Shown piece by piece: positions 13,378 through 21,365 of a stretch of 32,835 bases of DNA. A program made the position numbers and the translations under genes. The DNA is from DATLYH01 sp035575035 (GTDB lineage Bacteria > Planctomycetota > Planctomycetia > Gemmatales > Gemmataceae): contig DATLYH010000046.1 of NCBI GenBank assembly GCA_035575035.1, positions 1-32,835 of the forward strand, given 5' to 3'. Below the pieces are notes generated by a model. It was not told the DNA's origin and did no database searches. It saw only the letters and a program-made list of their open reading frames with translations. Numbering within the stretch: position 1 is the first letter of the stretch; every line of letters begins with the position of its first letter.

Positions 13378-13974
13378 ATGAAACGCAGCCTGGCCCTGAC
13401 CCGAGCGGGCCTGGCAGGGGTGCTCCTGCTGGGCGTCACCGTATTGCTCTCCGGCTCGTCGGCCGACTTCGCGGCCGCCCAGGAAAAGATTCGCGAGCCG
13501 GACGTGATCTTCGTGCCGACGCCCCAGGAGGTGGTGGAGAAAATGCTGGAGGTGGCGGGCGTCAAGAAGGATGACGTGGTCTATGACCTCGGCTGCGGTG
13601 ATGGCCGGATCGTCGTCACTGCCGCCAAGAAGTACGGCTGCAAGGCAGTCGGCTTCGACATCGACCCGCAGCGGGTCAAGGAGTCGCTGGAAAACGTCAA
13701 GAAAAACAATGTCGAGAAACTGGTCGAGATCAAGCAGGCCGACATCTTCACCCTCGACCTGAGCCCGGCCAGCGTGATCACCCTCTACCTGCTTCCCGAT
13801 TTGAACGTCAAATTGATCCCGCAGCTGGAGAAGCTCAAGCCCGGCTCGCGGATCGTCTCGCACAGTTTCGACATGCGCGGCGTCAAGCCGGACAAGATCG
13901 TCCAGGTCAAGACCAAGGATGCCGGCGAGCGCACCATCTACCTGTGGACGACGCCGCTGAAGAAGGAGAAATGA
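13378..13974 (+). CDS. Exported class I SAM-dependent methyltransferase-like protein
   Basis: A 198-residue protein from ATG 13378, chosen for its AAAGGAGAGG ribosome site. Residues 1-35 form a signal peptide (LAGVLLLGVTVLLSGSSADFAAAQ). The mature domain has VPTPQEVVEKMLEVAGVKKD, motif I VYDLGCGDGRIV, an acidic strand end VGFDID, QADIF and VITLYLLPDLN. The order and the FVPT start resemble the FAM173/ATPSC-KMT-like lysine methyltransferases. A SAM enzyme outside the cytoplasm would lack cofactor, unless planctomycete periplasm-like space contains it or the leader acts as an anchor. An earlier in-frame start at 13102 has no support. An intrinsic terminator follows. Confidence 0.88.
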   Translation: MKRSLALTRAGLAGVLLLGVTVLLSGSSADFAAAQEKIREPDVIFVPTPQEVVEKMLEVAGVKKDDVVYDLGCGDGRIVVTAAKKYGCKAVGFDIDPQRVKESLENVKKNNVEKLVEIKQADIFTLDLSPASVITLYLLPDLNVKLIPQLEKLKPGSRIVSHSFDMRGVKPDKIVQVKTKDAGERTIYLWTTPLKKEK

Positions 13975-14022
13975 CCGGGCGAGCCGCACGGTTGCGGACC
14001 GGTCATGACCCGTCTGAAAACG

Positions 14023-14055
14023 CCCACAGGGCGTAGAACCCTGTGGGCTTTCGTC
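14023..14055 (+). terminator. Intrinsic terminator after the methyltransferase
   Basis: CCCACAGGG (14023-14031) pairs perfectly with CCCTGTGGG (14039-14047) over a 7-base loop, followed by a T-rich tail (CTTTCGTCATTTT). It lies about 50 bp after the stop at 13974. Confidence 0.85.
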
Positions 14056-14203
14056 ATTTTGCACTTGTCCTGGAGGGAGGACCAGGCCGCGGCCACTTGG
14101 ACCAATGCAGGTGAGAGAGGATTGTCAGGAGAAAGGCTCGATGGAGGCATGTCCCGGTTTTGGTGATGGCGCTCCCCGCCGCTGACGCTCCAGGCTCCGT
14201 AAT

Positions 14204-14305
14204 ACAACAACCGCCTTCAAGGACGCGGGCAAGGTCGGCCTGTGGACCAAGACCGACGCCCAGACACATTTCGACAACTTCCGGGTGCAGCCGCGGGGGA
14301 AGTGA
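14204..14305 (+). pseudogene. C-terminal remnant of a DUF1080-like protein
   Basis: A 33-codon frame reads FKDAGKVGLWTKTDAQTHFD then NFRVQPRGK and stops at 14303-14305. 'GKVGLWTK.D..T.FD[ND]F.V' is the usual last strand of DUF1080 / laminin-G-like glycan-binding or hydrolase proteins. The rest of the gene is gone: upstream in this frame there is no continuation. The 413-bp gap between genes (13975-14388) holds only this and the terminator. Confidence 0.65.
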
Positions 14306-14388
14306 TGGGAAAACACCGGGCCGATCGCCGTGCGGGCGGGACCGCCTGGGGTTGCTTGTCCCGCTGAATTGGGCTGCAATGTCCCGGA

Positions 14389-14880
14389 TCACGCGTCGGC
14401 CGCCCCGGTAAGTGCCGCGGCCAACAGCGCCATCTTGATGAATGGTTCGCCCTGCAATTCGGGGGCAAAGGTGAGCCGCAGGTCCTCCCCCGACCGGTCC
14501 AGCCAGGCCACTTCCCGGCCATCGCGGCCATGAAAGCGGGCGCCGCCATTGGGCGCATGGTCCACCCAGGCCAGGCAGTCGCCGAACCGATCCAGCACCC
14601 AGCCCGGCCACACCAGCGCCACTCGGTGGCCGTCGGCATCGCCCACCTCCCAGCGCGGCCGCAGGACCCCCCGCCGCCGCACCGTGAACACCAACGGTTC
14701 GTCGTCCGCCTCGTGGACCGTCAGCACTGGTCCCGAGAACCACGGGAACCACAAGCGCCGGGCGGGGAGTTGCCAGCGGGCAACCCCCACGAGCCGGCCG
14801 GTTGCCGGATCAACGAGGGTGCGTGTCTCGCCGGGACCCGGGGAGCCAGGCCGGAGCAGTAAGGATGGGTGTTCCAGCAT
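14389..14880 (-). CDS. LURP-one / scramblase-like beta protein
   Basis: A 163-residue soluble protein on the minus strand from ATG 14880 (MLEHPSLLLRPGS). The sequence alternates strands and turns: LVDPATGRLVGVARW, VLTVHEADDEPLVFTVRRR, RWEVGDADGHRVALVWPG, then WLDRSGEDLRLTFAPEL and a final hydrophobic helix FIKMALLAAALT. Such 'default / components of a twelve-strand barrel ending in a buried helix' layout is that of the LURP1/Tubby-like phospholipid scramblase fold. I recognise the pattern, not a specific family member. A longer start at 14928 adds 16 residues without resemblance. It is convergent with the plus-strand genes to its left. Confidence 0.65.
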   Translation of the reverse strand: MLEHPSLLLRPGSPGPGETRTLVDPATGRLVGVARWQLPARRLWFPWFSGPVLTVHEADDEPLVFTVRRRGVLRPRWEVGDADGHRVALVWPGWVLDRFGDCLAWVDHAPNGGARFHGRDGREVAWLDRSGEDLRLTFAPELQGEPFIKMALLAAALTGAADA

Positions 14881-15088
14881 GCTATCCCCGGGTAATAGTC
14901 GCCGACAAGCCCCTTCGTCAAGGGCCACCGAGCCGGCCCGACCGGGCGCGTGGTCAGCGGATGCCGGCGAATGCGGCTACCTCGGGAAGAAATAATGGTT
15001 TTTCCGAATTTGCATGGCCCCGAGCAGTAAGCTAGGATTGGGCAACGAAACCGACATCGACACCTGCCCCTCATCGGATTTCGCGGTC

Positions 15089-15310
15089 ATGGAATCGCTT
15101 TATGGCCCCGTTACTGCCCTGGCGGTGGCGGCCATTTACTACATCTGGCGCGGCTACTTTCAGCTGACCCTCCAGCGCGAGCGCACCCTGCGCCGCCGGG
15201 TTGCTTACATGCTCTGGGTCATGGCCAACGGCGATCCTCTCTGGTCGTCCGAGGCAGACGCTGACTACCGGCTCCTCGACCTGATGCATGACGTGTCGGT
15301 GAACGGTTGA
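15089..15310 (+). CDS. Small membrane-anchored protein
   Basis: A 73-residue protein if ATG 15089 is used (MESLYGPVTALAVAAIYYIW). Residues 6-22 are hydrophobic, followed by a basic, helical stretch LTLQRERTLRRRVAYMLWVM and a polar end. The upstream ATG at 15014 would add 25 unconvincing residues; neither start has a clear ribosome site. An intrinsic terminator 115 bp downstream supports transcription in this direction. No family recognised. Confidence 0.5.
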   Translation: MESLYGPVTALAVAAIYYIWRGYFQLTLQRERTLRRRVAYMLWVMANGDPLWSSEADADYRLLDLMHDVSVNG

Positions 15311-15424
15311 TGGCTTGGACTTCTCCCCTGGTCCAACTTCCCCTCCCAATCATCCCGTGCTGCTGGCGGGCATATCGGTGGCCCGCCAGGCAATGCCCCG
15401 GAAGGGGCGGCATCCTCCACCGAG

Positions 15425-15471
15425 ACAGAGGTTCCCGTCTGGGGTCTCCCCAGCGGGGCCTCTGTTTTTTT
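15425..15471 (+). terminator. Intrinsic terminator
   Basis: ACAGAGG (15425-15431) pairs with CCTCTGT (15459-15465), with a further inner CCC...GGGG stem, followed by a run of T to 15471. It terminates plus-strand transcription, fitting the small gene at 15089-15310. Confidence 0.85.
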
Positions 15472-15594
15472 ATGCGCTGCGGTCCCGCTCACCGGCCGGC
15501 TGACGCCGGCCGCTCACCGGCCGATCTCGCGCCGCCGCTGGTGACTTTGTGCCAGGCCGCAAGCAGCAGCGTCGTATCGCCCTGGCGCCCGGTA

Positions 15595-15948
15595 TCACTT
15601 GGTCTTCCGCCGGAGTTCCTGCGTCTTGCCGCTCATATCTTCCACGACCAGGACCTCGTCGGTCACCTTCTTGATCGTGCTGACCTCCTTCTGCTCCTTA
15701 CCCCCCTGCTTGACGGTGGTGGTGAGCTTGTTCCCGTTCAGCACGTAGGTCCCGTCAAACGAAACCGTTCGATCCTCCACCTTGGCCGTCAGCTTCATCT
15801 TGCCGTCCTTGGTGAACTCAACCACGATGCCTTCCTTGATCTGCCAGGTGCCGATGAGCTTTTCCTGGCTCACCTTGTCCTGCCCGAGCGCGGCAGTGGT
15901 CAGTCCGAGGACGATGCACCCCGCCAGGGCTAGTCCGAACTCTTTCAT
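15595..15948 (-). CDS. TIGR03066-like small exported protein
   Basis: A 117-residue protein from ATG 15948, with AAGGAG seven bases upstream on the minus strand. Residues 1-22 form a signal peptide (MKEFGLALAGCIVLGLTTAA). The mature part reads QEKLIGTWQIKEGIVVEFTK, DGKMKLTAKV, FDGTYVLNGNKLTTTVKQGG and ends in a basic tail. 'KL.GTW......V.FTKDGK' is the pattern of the Gemmata paralogous family TIGR03066, a lipocalin-like small beta protein of unknown role. The longer frame starting at 16035 is rejected because the ribosome site and signal peptide fit the internal ATG. Confidence 0.85.
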   Translation of the reverse strand: MKEFGLALAGCIVLGLTTAALGQDKVSQEKLIGTWQIKEGIVVEFTKDGKMKLTAKVEDRTVSFDGTYVLNGNKLTTTVKQGGKEQKEVSTIKKVTDEVLVVEDMSGKTQELRRKTK

Positions 15949-16207
15949 GGTCACGCTCCTTCGCTGAGAAAACCGACCGGCTGCGGCCGGCAACAACAGG
16001 AGTGCGATTATCGAGACGGGGTTGACCCGCCGCAAGAGGAATGTAAACGCCGCCCTGCCGCAATCGTTGCTTCCTCAGCGCTCCGCTCGCATTCCCTGGA
16101 CCACATCCCGCGAGTAGCCGGGCAAGGCTGCCGTGTTCTGCGGGCGGCACCGAAGCTCCCCGAATGACCGCGCTTGCCGTCGGCACGGATTGTCCGGTTC
16201 GGCCCGC

Positions 16208-16238
16208 AAACCGCCGAGAAAACCTGGCGGCGGTTTTT
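16208..16238 (+). terminator. Orphan intrinsic terminator upstream of dcd
   Basis: AAACCGCCG (16208-16216) pairs with CGGCGGTTT (16228-16236) over an 11-base loop, and the T-run continues to 16238. No plus-strand gene lies directly upstream; it may insulate the dcd promoter or end an unrecognised transcript. The remaining stretch 15949-16207 shows nothing else I can support. Confidence 0.65.
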
Positions 16239-16248
16239 CAGTGGAAAT

Positions 16249-16295
16249 AGACTAGATATTGTGGTAGCATCCGGATTCCACACTAGATCTTTGAC
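16249..16295 (+). promoter_or_regulatory. Two NrdR-box-like sites upstream of dcd-nrdJ
   Basis: AGACTAGATATTGTGG (16249-16264) agrees with the NrdR consensus acaCwAtATaTwGtgt at about 13 of 16 positions. ACACTAGATCTTTGAC (16280-16295) matches it well in its first half. They start 31 bp apart, about three helical turns, which is the known arrangement of paired NrdR boxes in front of ribonucleotide reductase operons. The sites lie about 80 bp before dcd. No clean -10 hexamer was found. Confidence 0.55.
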
Positions 16296-16373
16296 TCTTC
16301 TTCGCATTTGCGACAACTAACCTGGCCTTCTGTCCACTGGCAGGAGAGAATGTCCAAAGGAAGGGAGACAATC

Positions 16374-16958
16374 ATGGGGGTGCTACCCGACTGGCAAATT
16401 CAGCGTGACATTCGCATTGAGCCGTTCGCCGAGTCACGGGTTCGGCCCGGGATCATCTCTTACGGGCTGAGCAGCTACGGCTACGATGTGCGGGTCGGCC
16501 GGCGCTTCAAAGTCTTCACCAACGCCCGCTGCGCCATTGTCGATCCGAAAAACTTCGACCCCGCCTCGTTCGTGGATGTCGAGGGAGATTACTGTCTGAT
16601 TCCGCCCAACAGCTTCGCCCTGGGCGAGACGGTCGAGCACCTGGAAATCCCCAGGGATGTCATCGCAATTGCCGTTGGCAAAAGCACTTACGCGCGTTGT
16701 GGCATTGTGGTGAACGTAACCCCTTTGGAGCCGGAGTGGCGCGGCCGGGTCACCATCGAGATCAGCAACACCACTCCGCTGCCAGCCAAGATCTACGCTG
16801 GCGAGGGAATCGCCCAGATCCTCTTCCTCCGCACCGAGGCGGTTTGCCAGACCAGCTACGCCGACAAGAAAGGAAAGTACCAGGACCAAAAAGGCCTGAC
16901 CTTGCCGTTCGTCATCGGCCCAAACCCGCAGTCAAACCATCAGTCGGATCACCTGTAA
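16374..16958 (+). CDS. dcd: dCTP deaminase
   Basis: A 194-residue enzyme that deaminates dCTP to dUTP for thymidylate synthesis, a trimer in the dUTPase fold. Family motifs are visible: VRPGIISYGLSSYGYDVRVG near the N-terminus, LIPPNSFALGETVEHLEIPR, GKSTYARCGI, and the active-site block TPLEPEWRGRVTIEISN with its catalytic glutamate, then GEGIAQILFL. The start at ATG 16374 (MGVLPDWQIQRDI) fits the family N-terminus and has GGAAGGGAG upstream; ATG 16350 is a less likely alternative. nrdJ follows after 81 bp on the same strand, so both may form one operon under the NrdR-like boxes upstream. Confidence 0.95.
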   Translation: MGVLPDWQIQRDIRIEPFAESRVRPGIISYGLSSYGYDVRVGRRFKVFTNARCAIVDPKNFDPASFVDVEGDYCLIPPNSFALGETVEHLEIPRDVIAIAVGKSTYARCGIVVNVTPLEPEWRGRVTIEISNTTPLPAKIYAGEGIAQILFLRTEAVCQTSYADKKGKYQDQKGLTLPFVIGPNPQSNHQSDHL

Positions 16959-17039
16959 GCACTGCTGCCGGACGCCTGACCCTGCCACCCAGCACAGGGT
17001 TCCTCTCGGACGGGAGGCAGCCTGGGGATACATGTAGGT

Positions 17040-20000
17040 ATGAAGATCATCCGCCGCTATACCGCCGAGGGACAGGACCCCTTCGGCACTCTGAAGTTTG
17101 TGCCCCGCACCTCGCGGATCGTCAACCCGGACGGCTCCGTGGTCTTCGAGATGAAAGACCTGTTGGCCCCGGAGCAGTGGTCAGCCGTGGCTGTGGATGT
17201 TCTGGCCCAGAAATACTTCCGCCGGGCCGGCGTGCCGGAGCGGACCGAGCGGGTGGCCGAGCCGGGCGTCCCCGAGTGGCTCCAGCGCGGCCGGCCCGCT
17301 GCCGGCGCCCGCACCGGCGGCGAAACCGACGCCCGGCAGGTCTTCCGGCGGCTGGCCGGCTGCTGGACCTACTGGGGCTGGAAGGGGGGCTACTTTGCGA
17401 CCGAGGCCGACGCCCGCGCCTTCTTCGACGAGACCTGTTACATGCTGGCGGCGCAGCTGGCCGCCCCGAACTCGCCGCAGTGGTTCAACACCGGCCTGCA
17501 CTGGGCCTACGGCATCGAAGGGCCCTCCCAGGGACACTACCGGGTCAATCCGCGCACCGGTCAGCTCGAGCAGACGACCAATTCCTACGAGTATCCGCAG
17601 GCCCATGCGTGCTACATCCAGTCGATCCAGGACGATCTGGTGAACGAGGGCGGCATCATGGACCTGTGGGTCCGCGAGGCGCGGATCTTCAAATACGGCA
17701 GTGGCACAGGGACGAACTTCTCTGCGATCCGCGCCGAGGGAGAGCCGCTCTCCGGCGGCGGCAAGTCGAGCGGGCTGATGAGCTTCCTGAAAATCGGCGA
17801 TCGGGCCGCCGGCGCCATCAAGTCAGGAGGGACCACCCGCCGGGCTGCCAAGATGGTCATTCTGGACCTCGATCATCCGGATATCGAGGAATTCATCAAC
17901 TGGAAGGTGGTCGAGGAGCAGAAGGTTGCCGCTCTGGTCGCCGGTTCCAAGCTGCTCAACCGCCATCTCAACGCCATCCTCCAGGCTTGCCACAGCTGGG
18001 TTGACCCGGAGGAGCGCTTCGACCGCCGCCGCAATGCCAACCTGCACAAGGCGATTGCCGACGCCCGGGCCGCCCTGGTGCCGGCCAACTACATTGAGCG
18101 CGTACTCCAGCTGGCCCGTCAGGGGTTTACCTCCCTGCACATCGAGGAGTATGACACCGACTGGAATTCCCAGGCCTACTACACCGTCTCCGGGCAAAAC
18201 AGCAACAATTCGGTGCGCGTTCCCCACGCCTTTATGGAGGCGGTGAAGAATGATGGTCCCTGGCATCTCTACTGGCGGACGGAAAAGGAGAAGGCCCGGC
18301 GTGAGGGACGGGCGCCCCGACCCCAGAAGACGATCCGGGCCCGTGATCTGTGGGACCAGATCGCCTATGCCGCCTGGGCCTGCGCCGATCCGGGCGTGCA
18401 GTTCGACACCACCATCAACGAGTGGCACACCTGCCCGGCCGCCGGCCCGCAGAAGGCCACCAATCCGTGCAGTGAGTTCCTCTGGATTGATGATTCCAGC
18501 TGCAACCTGGCCTCGCTGAACCTGATGAAGTTCTACGACGCTCAGGCCGGCCGGTTCGATGTCGAATCCTTCCGCCATGCGTGCCGCCTGTGGACGCTGA
18601 TTTTGGAAATCTCCGTCTACATGGCTCAATACCCCAGCGCGGCCATCGCCCGGAACTCCTACGAGTACCGGACGCTCGGCCTCGGCTATGCCAACCTCGG
18701 CGCCCTGCTCATGGTCCAGGGCATCCCCTACGATTCCGAACAGGGGCGCGCCCAGGCGGCGGCGCTGACGGCCCTGATGCACGCGACCGCCTACGCCACC
18801 TCTGCGGAGATCGCGGCGGAGATGGGGCCTTTCCCGCGCTACCAGGCCAACCGCGAGGCGATGCTGCGCGTCATCCGCAATCACCGCCGCGCCGCCTACA
18901 ACGTCCCGCGCGAGCAGTACGAGGGGCTGAGCATTCCGCCGGTCGGCATCGATGAGCGCTTTTGTCCTGATTATCTCCTCCGAGCGGCCCGCGCGGAGTG
19001 CGACCGTATGCTGGAACTGGGCGAGAAGCACGGCTACCGCAACGCCCAGGTGACGGTGATCGCGCCGACGGGCACCATCGGGTTGGTGATGGACTGCGAC
19101 ACCACCGGCATCGAGCCTGACTTCGCCCTGGTCAAGTTCAAGAAGCTGGCGGGAGGCGGCTACTTCAAGATCATCAACAGCTCCCTCCCGCCTGCCCTGG
19201 CCCGGCTCGGCTACACCCCGGCCCAGATCAACGACATCATCCGTTACTGCCTCGGCACCGGCACCTTGCAAGGCTGTCCGCACATCAACCCGGCCAGCCT
19301 CAAGGCCCGCGGTTTTACCGACGAGGTGCTCCAGCGCATCGAGGCCCAGCTGCCCAGCGCCTTCGAGCTGCCTTTCGCCTTCAACCGCTGGACGGTCGGT
19401 GACGACTTCTGCCGCAACCGTCTCGGCATCTCCAAGGAAGAACTGGAAAAACCGGGCTTCGACCTGCTCCGGGCGCTCGGTTTCACGCGCGAGCAAATTG
19501 CCGAGGCCAGCGCCTACGTCTGCGGCACCATGACCATCGAGGGGGCGCCGCACCTGAAAGCGGAGCACTACCCAGTCTTCGACTGCGCCAACAAGTGCGG
19601 CAAGACCGGCCGGCGCTTTCTCTCGCCCGAGGCGCACGTCCGCATGATGGCGGCCGCTCAGCCCTTCATCAGCGGCGGCATCTCCAAGACCATCAACATG
19701 CCGCACGACGCGACCATCGAAGACGTCAAGCGGGTCTACTGGCTGTCGTGGGAGCTAGGGGTCAAGTGCATGGCGCTGTACCGCGACGGCTCCAAACTTA
19801 GCCAACCGCTCAACACCGTGGCCGACCTGTCGGAAGAGGCCGCTGCCCTGGCCGAGGAGCCGAAGGCCGAGCCAGTTCGCATTGCGGAGAAGATCGTTTA
19901 TCGCTATATCGCCCATCGCCGGCGGTTGCCCGACCGCCGGGCCGGCTACACCCAGAAGGCCCGCATCGGCAACCACAAGATTTACCTGCGCACCGGCGAG

Positions 20001-20621
20001 TACGAGGACGGCACCCTGGGCGAGATCTTCATCGACATGCACAAGGAAGGGGCCGCCTTCCGCTCGATGTGCAACTGTTTTGCCATCGCCGTCTCGCTCG
20101 GCTTGCAGCACGGCGTGCCGCTGGAAGAGTTCGTCGATGCTTTCCTGTTCACCCGCTTCGAGCCGAACGGCGTGGTCCAGGGAAACCCCCACATCAAGAT
20201 GACCACGTCGATCATTGACTACATCTTCCGCGAACTGGCCATCACCTACCTCGGCCGGCACGAGCTGGCCCAGGTTGAGCCGGAGGACCTGCGCGGCGAT
20301 GCCCTCCATCGTGAGCGCAAGGAGCCTGAGTTCGAGTCGGAGGAGGTGGTGGAGGAGCGCCTCATCGAGCCGTCGGCCGGTGCGGGCAAGGCTTTCGCCA
20401 CGCCGCGTAGCGGGCACCTCCACCCACTGCCGGAGAACGGCAGCAACGGCCACAAGCTCGCCCGGCAGACGGGGATGCTGGCCCTGGAAGAGAAGATCCG
20501 GCAGGCGCGGCTCAAAGGGTACGAGGGCGACCCCTGCCCCGAGTGCGGCCAGCTGACCTTGGTACGTTCCGGCGCTTGCTGCAAATGCGATACGTGCGGC
20601 GCCAGCTCCGGTTGCAGCTGA
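17040..20621 (+). CDS. nrdJ: Adenosylcobalamin-dependent (class II) ribonucleotide reductase
   Basis: A 1193-residue enzyme reducing ribonucleotides to deoxyribonucleotides with a B12-generated thiyl radical. Key features: first redox cysteine C191 in AHACYIQS; finger loop NPCSE at 475-479 with radical cysteine C477 and E479; following CNLASLNL; phosphate-binding APTGTIGLVMDCDTTGIEPD; ISKTINMPHDAT near residue 880; a TSCPD-type domain (GTLGEIFIDMHKEGAAFRSM) around 1000; and a C-terminal zinc ribbon (CPEC at 1166-1169, then CCKCDTC) ending ASSGCS. This is the long, zinc-ribbon form of NrdJ. No obvious ATP-cone precedes it. ATG 17040 lacks a strong ribosome site, but the N-terminus KIIRRYTAEG fits the family. 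It depends on oxygen-independent radical chemistry, so suits variable oxygen. Confidence 0.97.
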   Translation: MKIIRRYTAEGQDPFGTLKFVPRTSRIVNPDGSVVFEMKDLLAPEQWSAVAVDVLAQKYFRRAGVPERTERVAEPGVPEWLQRGRPAAGARTGGETDARQVFRRLAGCWTYWGWKGGYFATEADARAFFDETCYMLAAQLAAPNSPQWFNTGLHWAYGIEGPSQGHYRVNPRTGQLEQTTNSYEYPQAHACYIQSIQDDLVNEGGIMDLWVREARIFKYGSGTGTNFSAIRAEGEPLSGGGKSSGLMSFLKIGDRAAGAIKSGGTTRRAAKMVILDLDHPDIEEFINWKVVEEQKVAALVAGSKLLNRHLNAILQACHSWVDPEERFDRRRNANLHKAIADARAALVPANYIERVLQLARQGFTSLHIEEYDTDWNSQAYYTVSGQNSNNSVRVPHAFMEAVKNDGPWHLYWRTEKEKARREGRAPRPQKTIRARDLWDQIAYAAWACADPGVQFDTTINEWHTCPAAGPQKATNPCSEFLWIDDSSCNLASLNLMKFYDAQAGRFDVESFRHACRLWTLILEISVYMAQYPSAAIARNSYEYRTLGLGYANLGALLMVQGIPYDSEQGRAQAAALTALMHATAYATSAEIAAEMGPFPRYQANREAMLRVIRNHRRAAYNVPREQYEGLSIPPVGIDERFCPDYLLRAARAECDRMLELGEKHGYRNAQVTVIAPTGTIGLVMDCDTTGIEPDFALVKFKKLAGGGYFKIINSSLPPALARLGYTPAQINDIIRYCLGTGTLQGCPHINPASLKARGFTDEVLQRIEAQLPSAFELPFAFNRWTVGDDFCRNRLGISKEELEKPGFDLLRALGFTREQIAEASAYVCGTMTIEGAPHLKAEHYPVFDCANKCGKTGRRFLSPEAHVRMMAAAQPFISGGISKTINMPHDATIEDVKRVYWLSWELGVKCMALYRDGSKLSQPLNTVADLSEEAAALAEEPKAEPVRIAEKIVYRYIAHRRRLPDRRAGYTQKARIGNHKIYLRTGEYEDGTLGEIFIDMHKEGAAFRSMCNCFAIAVSLGLQHGVPLEEFVDAFLFTRFEPNGVVQGNPHIKMTTSIIDYIFRELAITYLGRHELAQVEPEDLRGDALHRERKEPEFESEEVVEERLIEPSAGAGKAFATPRSGHLHPLPENGSNGHKLARQTGMLALEEKIRQARLKGYEGDPCPECGQLTLVRSGACCKCDTCGASSGCS

Positions 20622-20647
20622 TGTGGTCCGAGCCTGGAGCGCCTGTT

Positions 20648-20741
20648 GTGGCTTGGTCTCCGGACCAAGCCCCACACGGGCTGTGGCTTGGTCTCCGGAC
20701 CAAGCCCCACACGGGCTGTGGCTTGGTCTCCGGACCAAGCC
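20648..20741. repeat. 35-bp tandem repeat with internal hairpins (2.7 copies)
   Basis: A 35-bp unit starting GTGGCTTGGTCTCCGGACCA occurs at 20648, 20683 and, partly, 20718. Each unit holds a perfect 8-bp stem, GCTTGGTC with GACCAAGC, around the loop TCCG. The array begins 27 bp after the nrdJ stop. Confidence 0.9.
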
Positions 20742-20746
20742 ACAGC

Positions 20747-20861
20747 CCCGACCGCAGGTCTCCCTCATCAGCAGAAGACCTGCGGTCGGGATCGGTGGCC
20801 CGGTCCGGAGACCGGGCCACAACTGGGGGGTGAGGGGGCGAGCGCGGCCGCCGCGCTCGCC
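20747..20861. repeat. Cluster of three further perfect hairpins
   Basis: Three stems follow the tandem repeat: a 15-bp stem CCCGACCGCAGGTCT (20747-20761) with 20776-20790; an 11-bp stem GTGGCCCGGTC (20795-20805) with 20810-20820 around CGGA; and an 11-bp stem GGCGAGCGCGG (20837-20847) with 20851-20861 around CCG. None is followed by a T-run. The second repeats the GTC-CGGA-GAC theme of the tandem units in inverted form. The rest of the gap up to 21113 includes a weaker CCGGTTG / CAACCGG inverted pair near 20966 and 21013. Confidence 0.85.
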
Positions 20862-21113
20862 GGAGGCTCGCGGCTAAACAGGCCGCGGGGCCCGTGAAAA
20901 GATGGGCAAACCGGAACCACTCTGTTGCAAGGGCGCTCTAAGATTGGTATAGACACAGTGAGGGCCGGTTGTTCTCCCCCGATGAACGACGGGGCCGTGG
21001 GGGCGGAGAGCAACCGGCGGGGGATTGTCAACCCGGGCCCGGCCCGGCGGCCCTATCCGGCGCGAGAGCACCGGCAGCTCACGGGCTGAGCCGTCGTGAA
21101 AGGAGCGGCCGCC

Positions 21114-21254
21114 ATGTTATATGGCGAGCCAGAAACATCGCGGTTTCTGGCAGCGGTGCAGCGTCTCAAGCGCCAGCAGCGCAAGAAAGAGCGGCAGACC
21201 CGCCAGGCCAAGCAGCGCGTTCGCGCCGCGCTGCGCAAGATGCGGGAATGCTAG
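21114..21254 (+). CDS. Small basic coiled-coil-like protein
   Basis: A 46-codon frame with AAAGGAG about nine bases before ATG 21114: MLYGEPETSRFLAAVQRL then KRQQRKKERQTRQAKQRVR and a short end AALRKMREC. It is very basic and predicted to be one long helix; it could bind RNA, DNA or ribosomes. The good ribosome site and its place 112 bp before the peptidase gene support it as real, but there is no family recognition. Confidence 0.5.
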   Translation: MLYGEPETSRFLAAVQRLKRQQRKKERQTRQAKQRVRAALRKMREC

Positions 21255-21365
21255 ACGGACAGGTCCACCTCCCCAGGGAATACGGCTCCACACCCTGGCC
21301 GCAGGAATGCGCCCTCGCCGCCAGGGTGTTCTGCTGCGCTCTTCCATCCTTCAGGAAAACTTCCC

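Noticed and set aside
17823..19706. 627-residue minus-strand frame
   Set aside because: It is the antisense shadow of nrdJ; low-complexity composition typical of high-GC antisense frames.
20648..20741. CRISPR array
   Set aside because: The 35-bp units are directly contiguous with no unique spacers, only 2.7 copies, and no cas genes are nearby.
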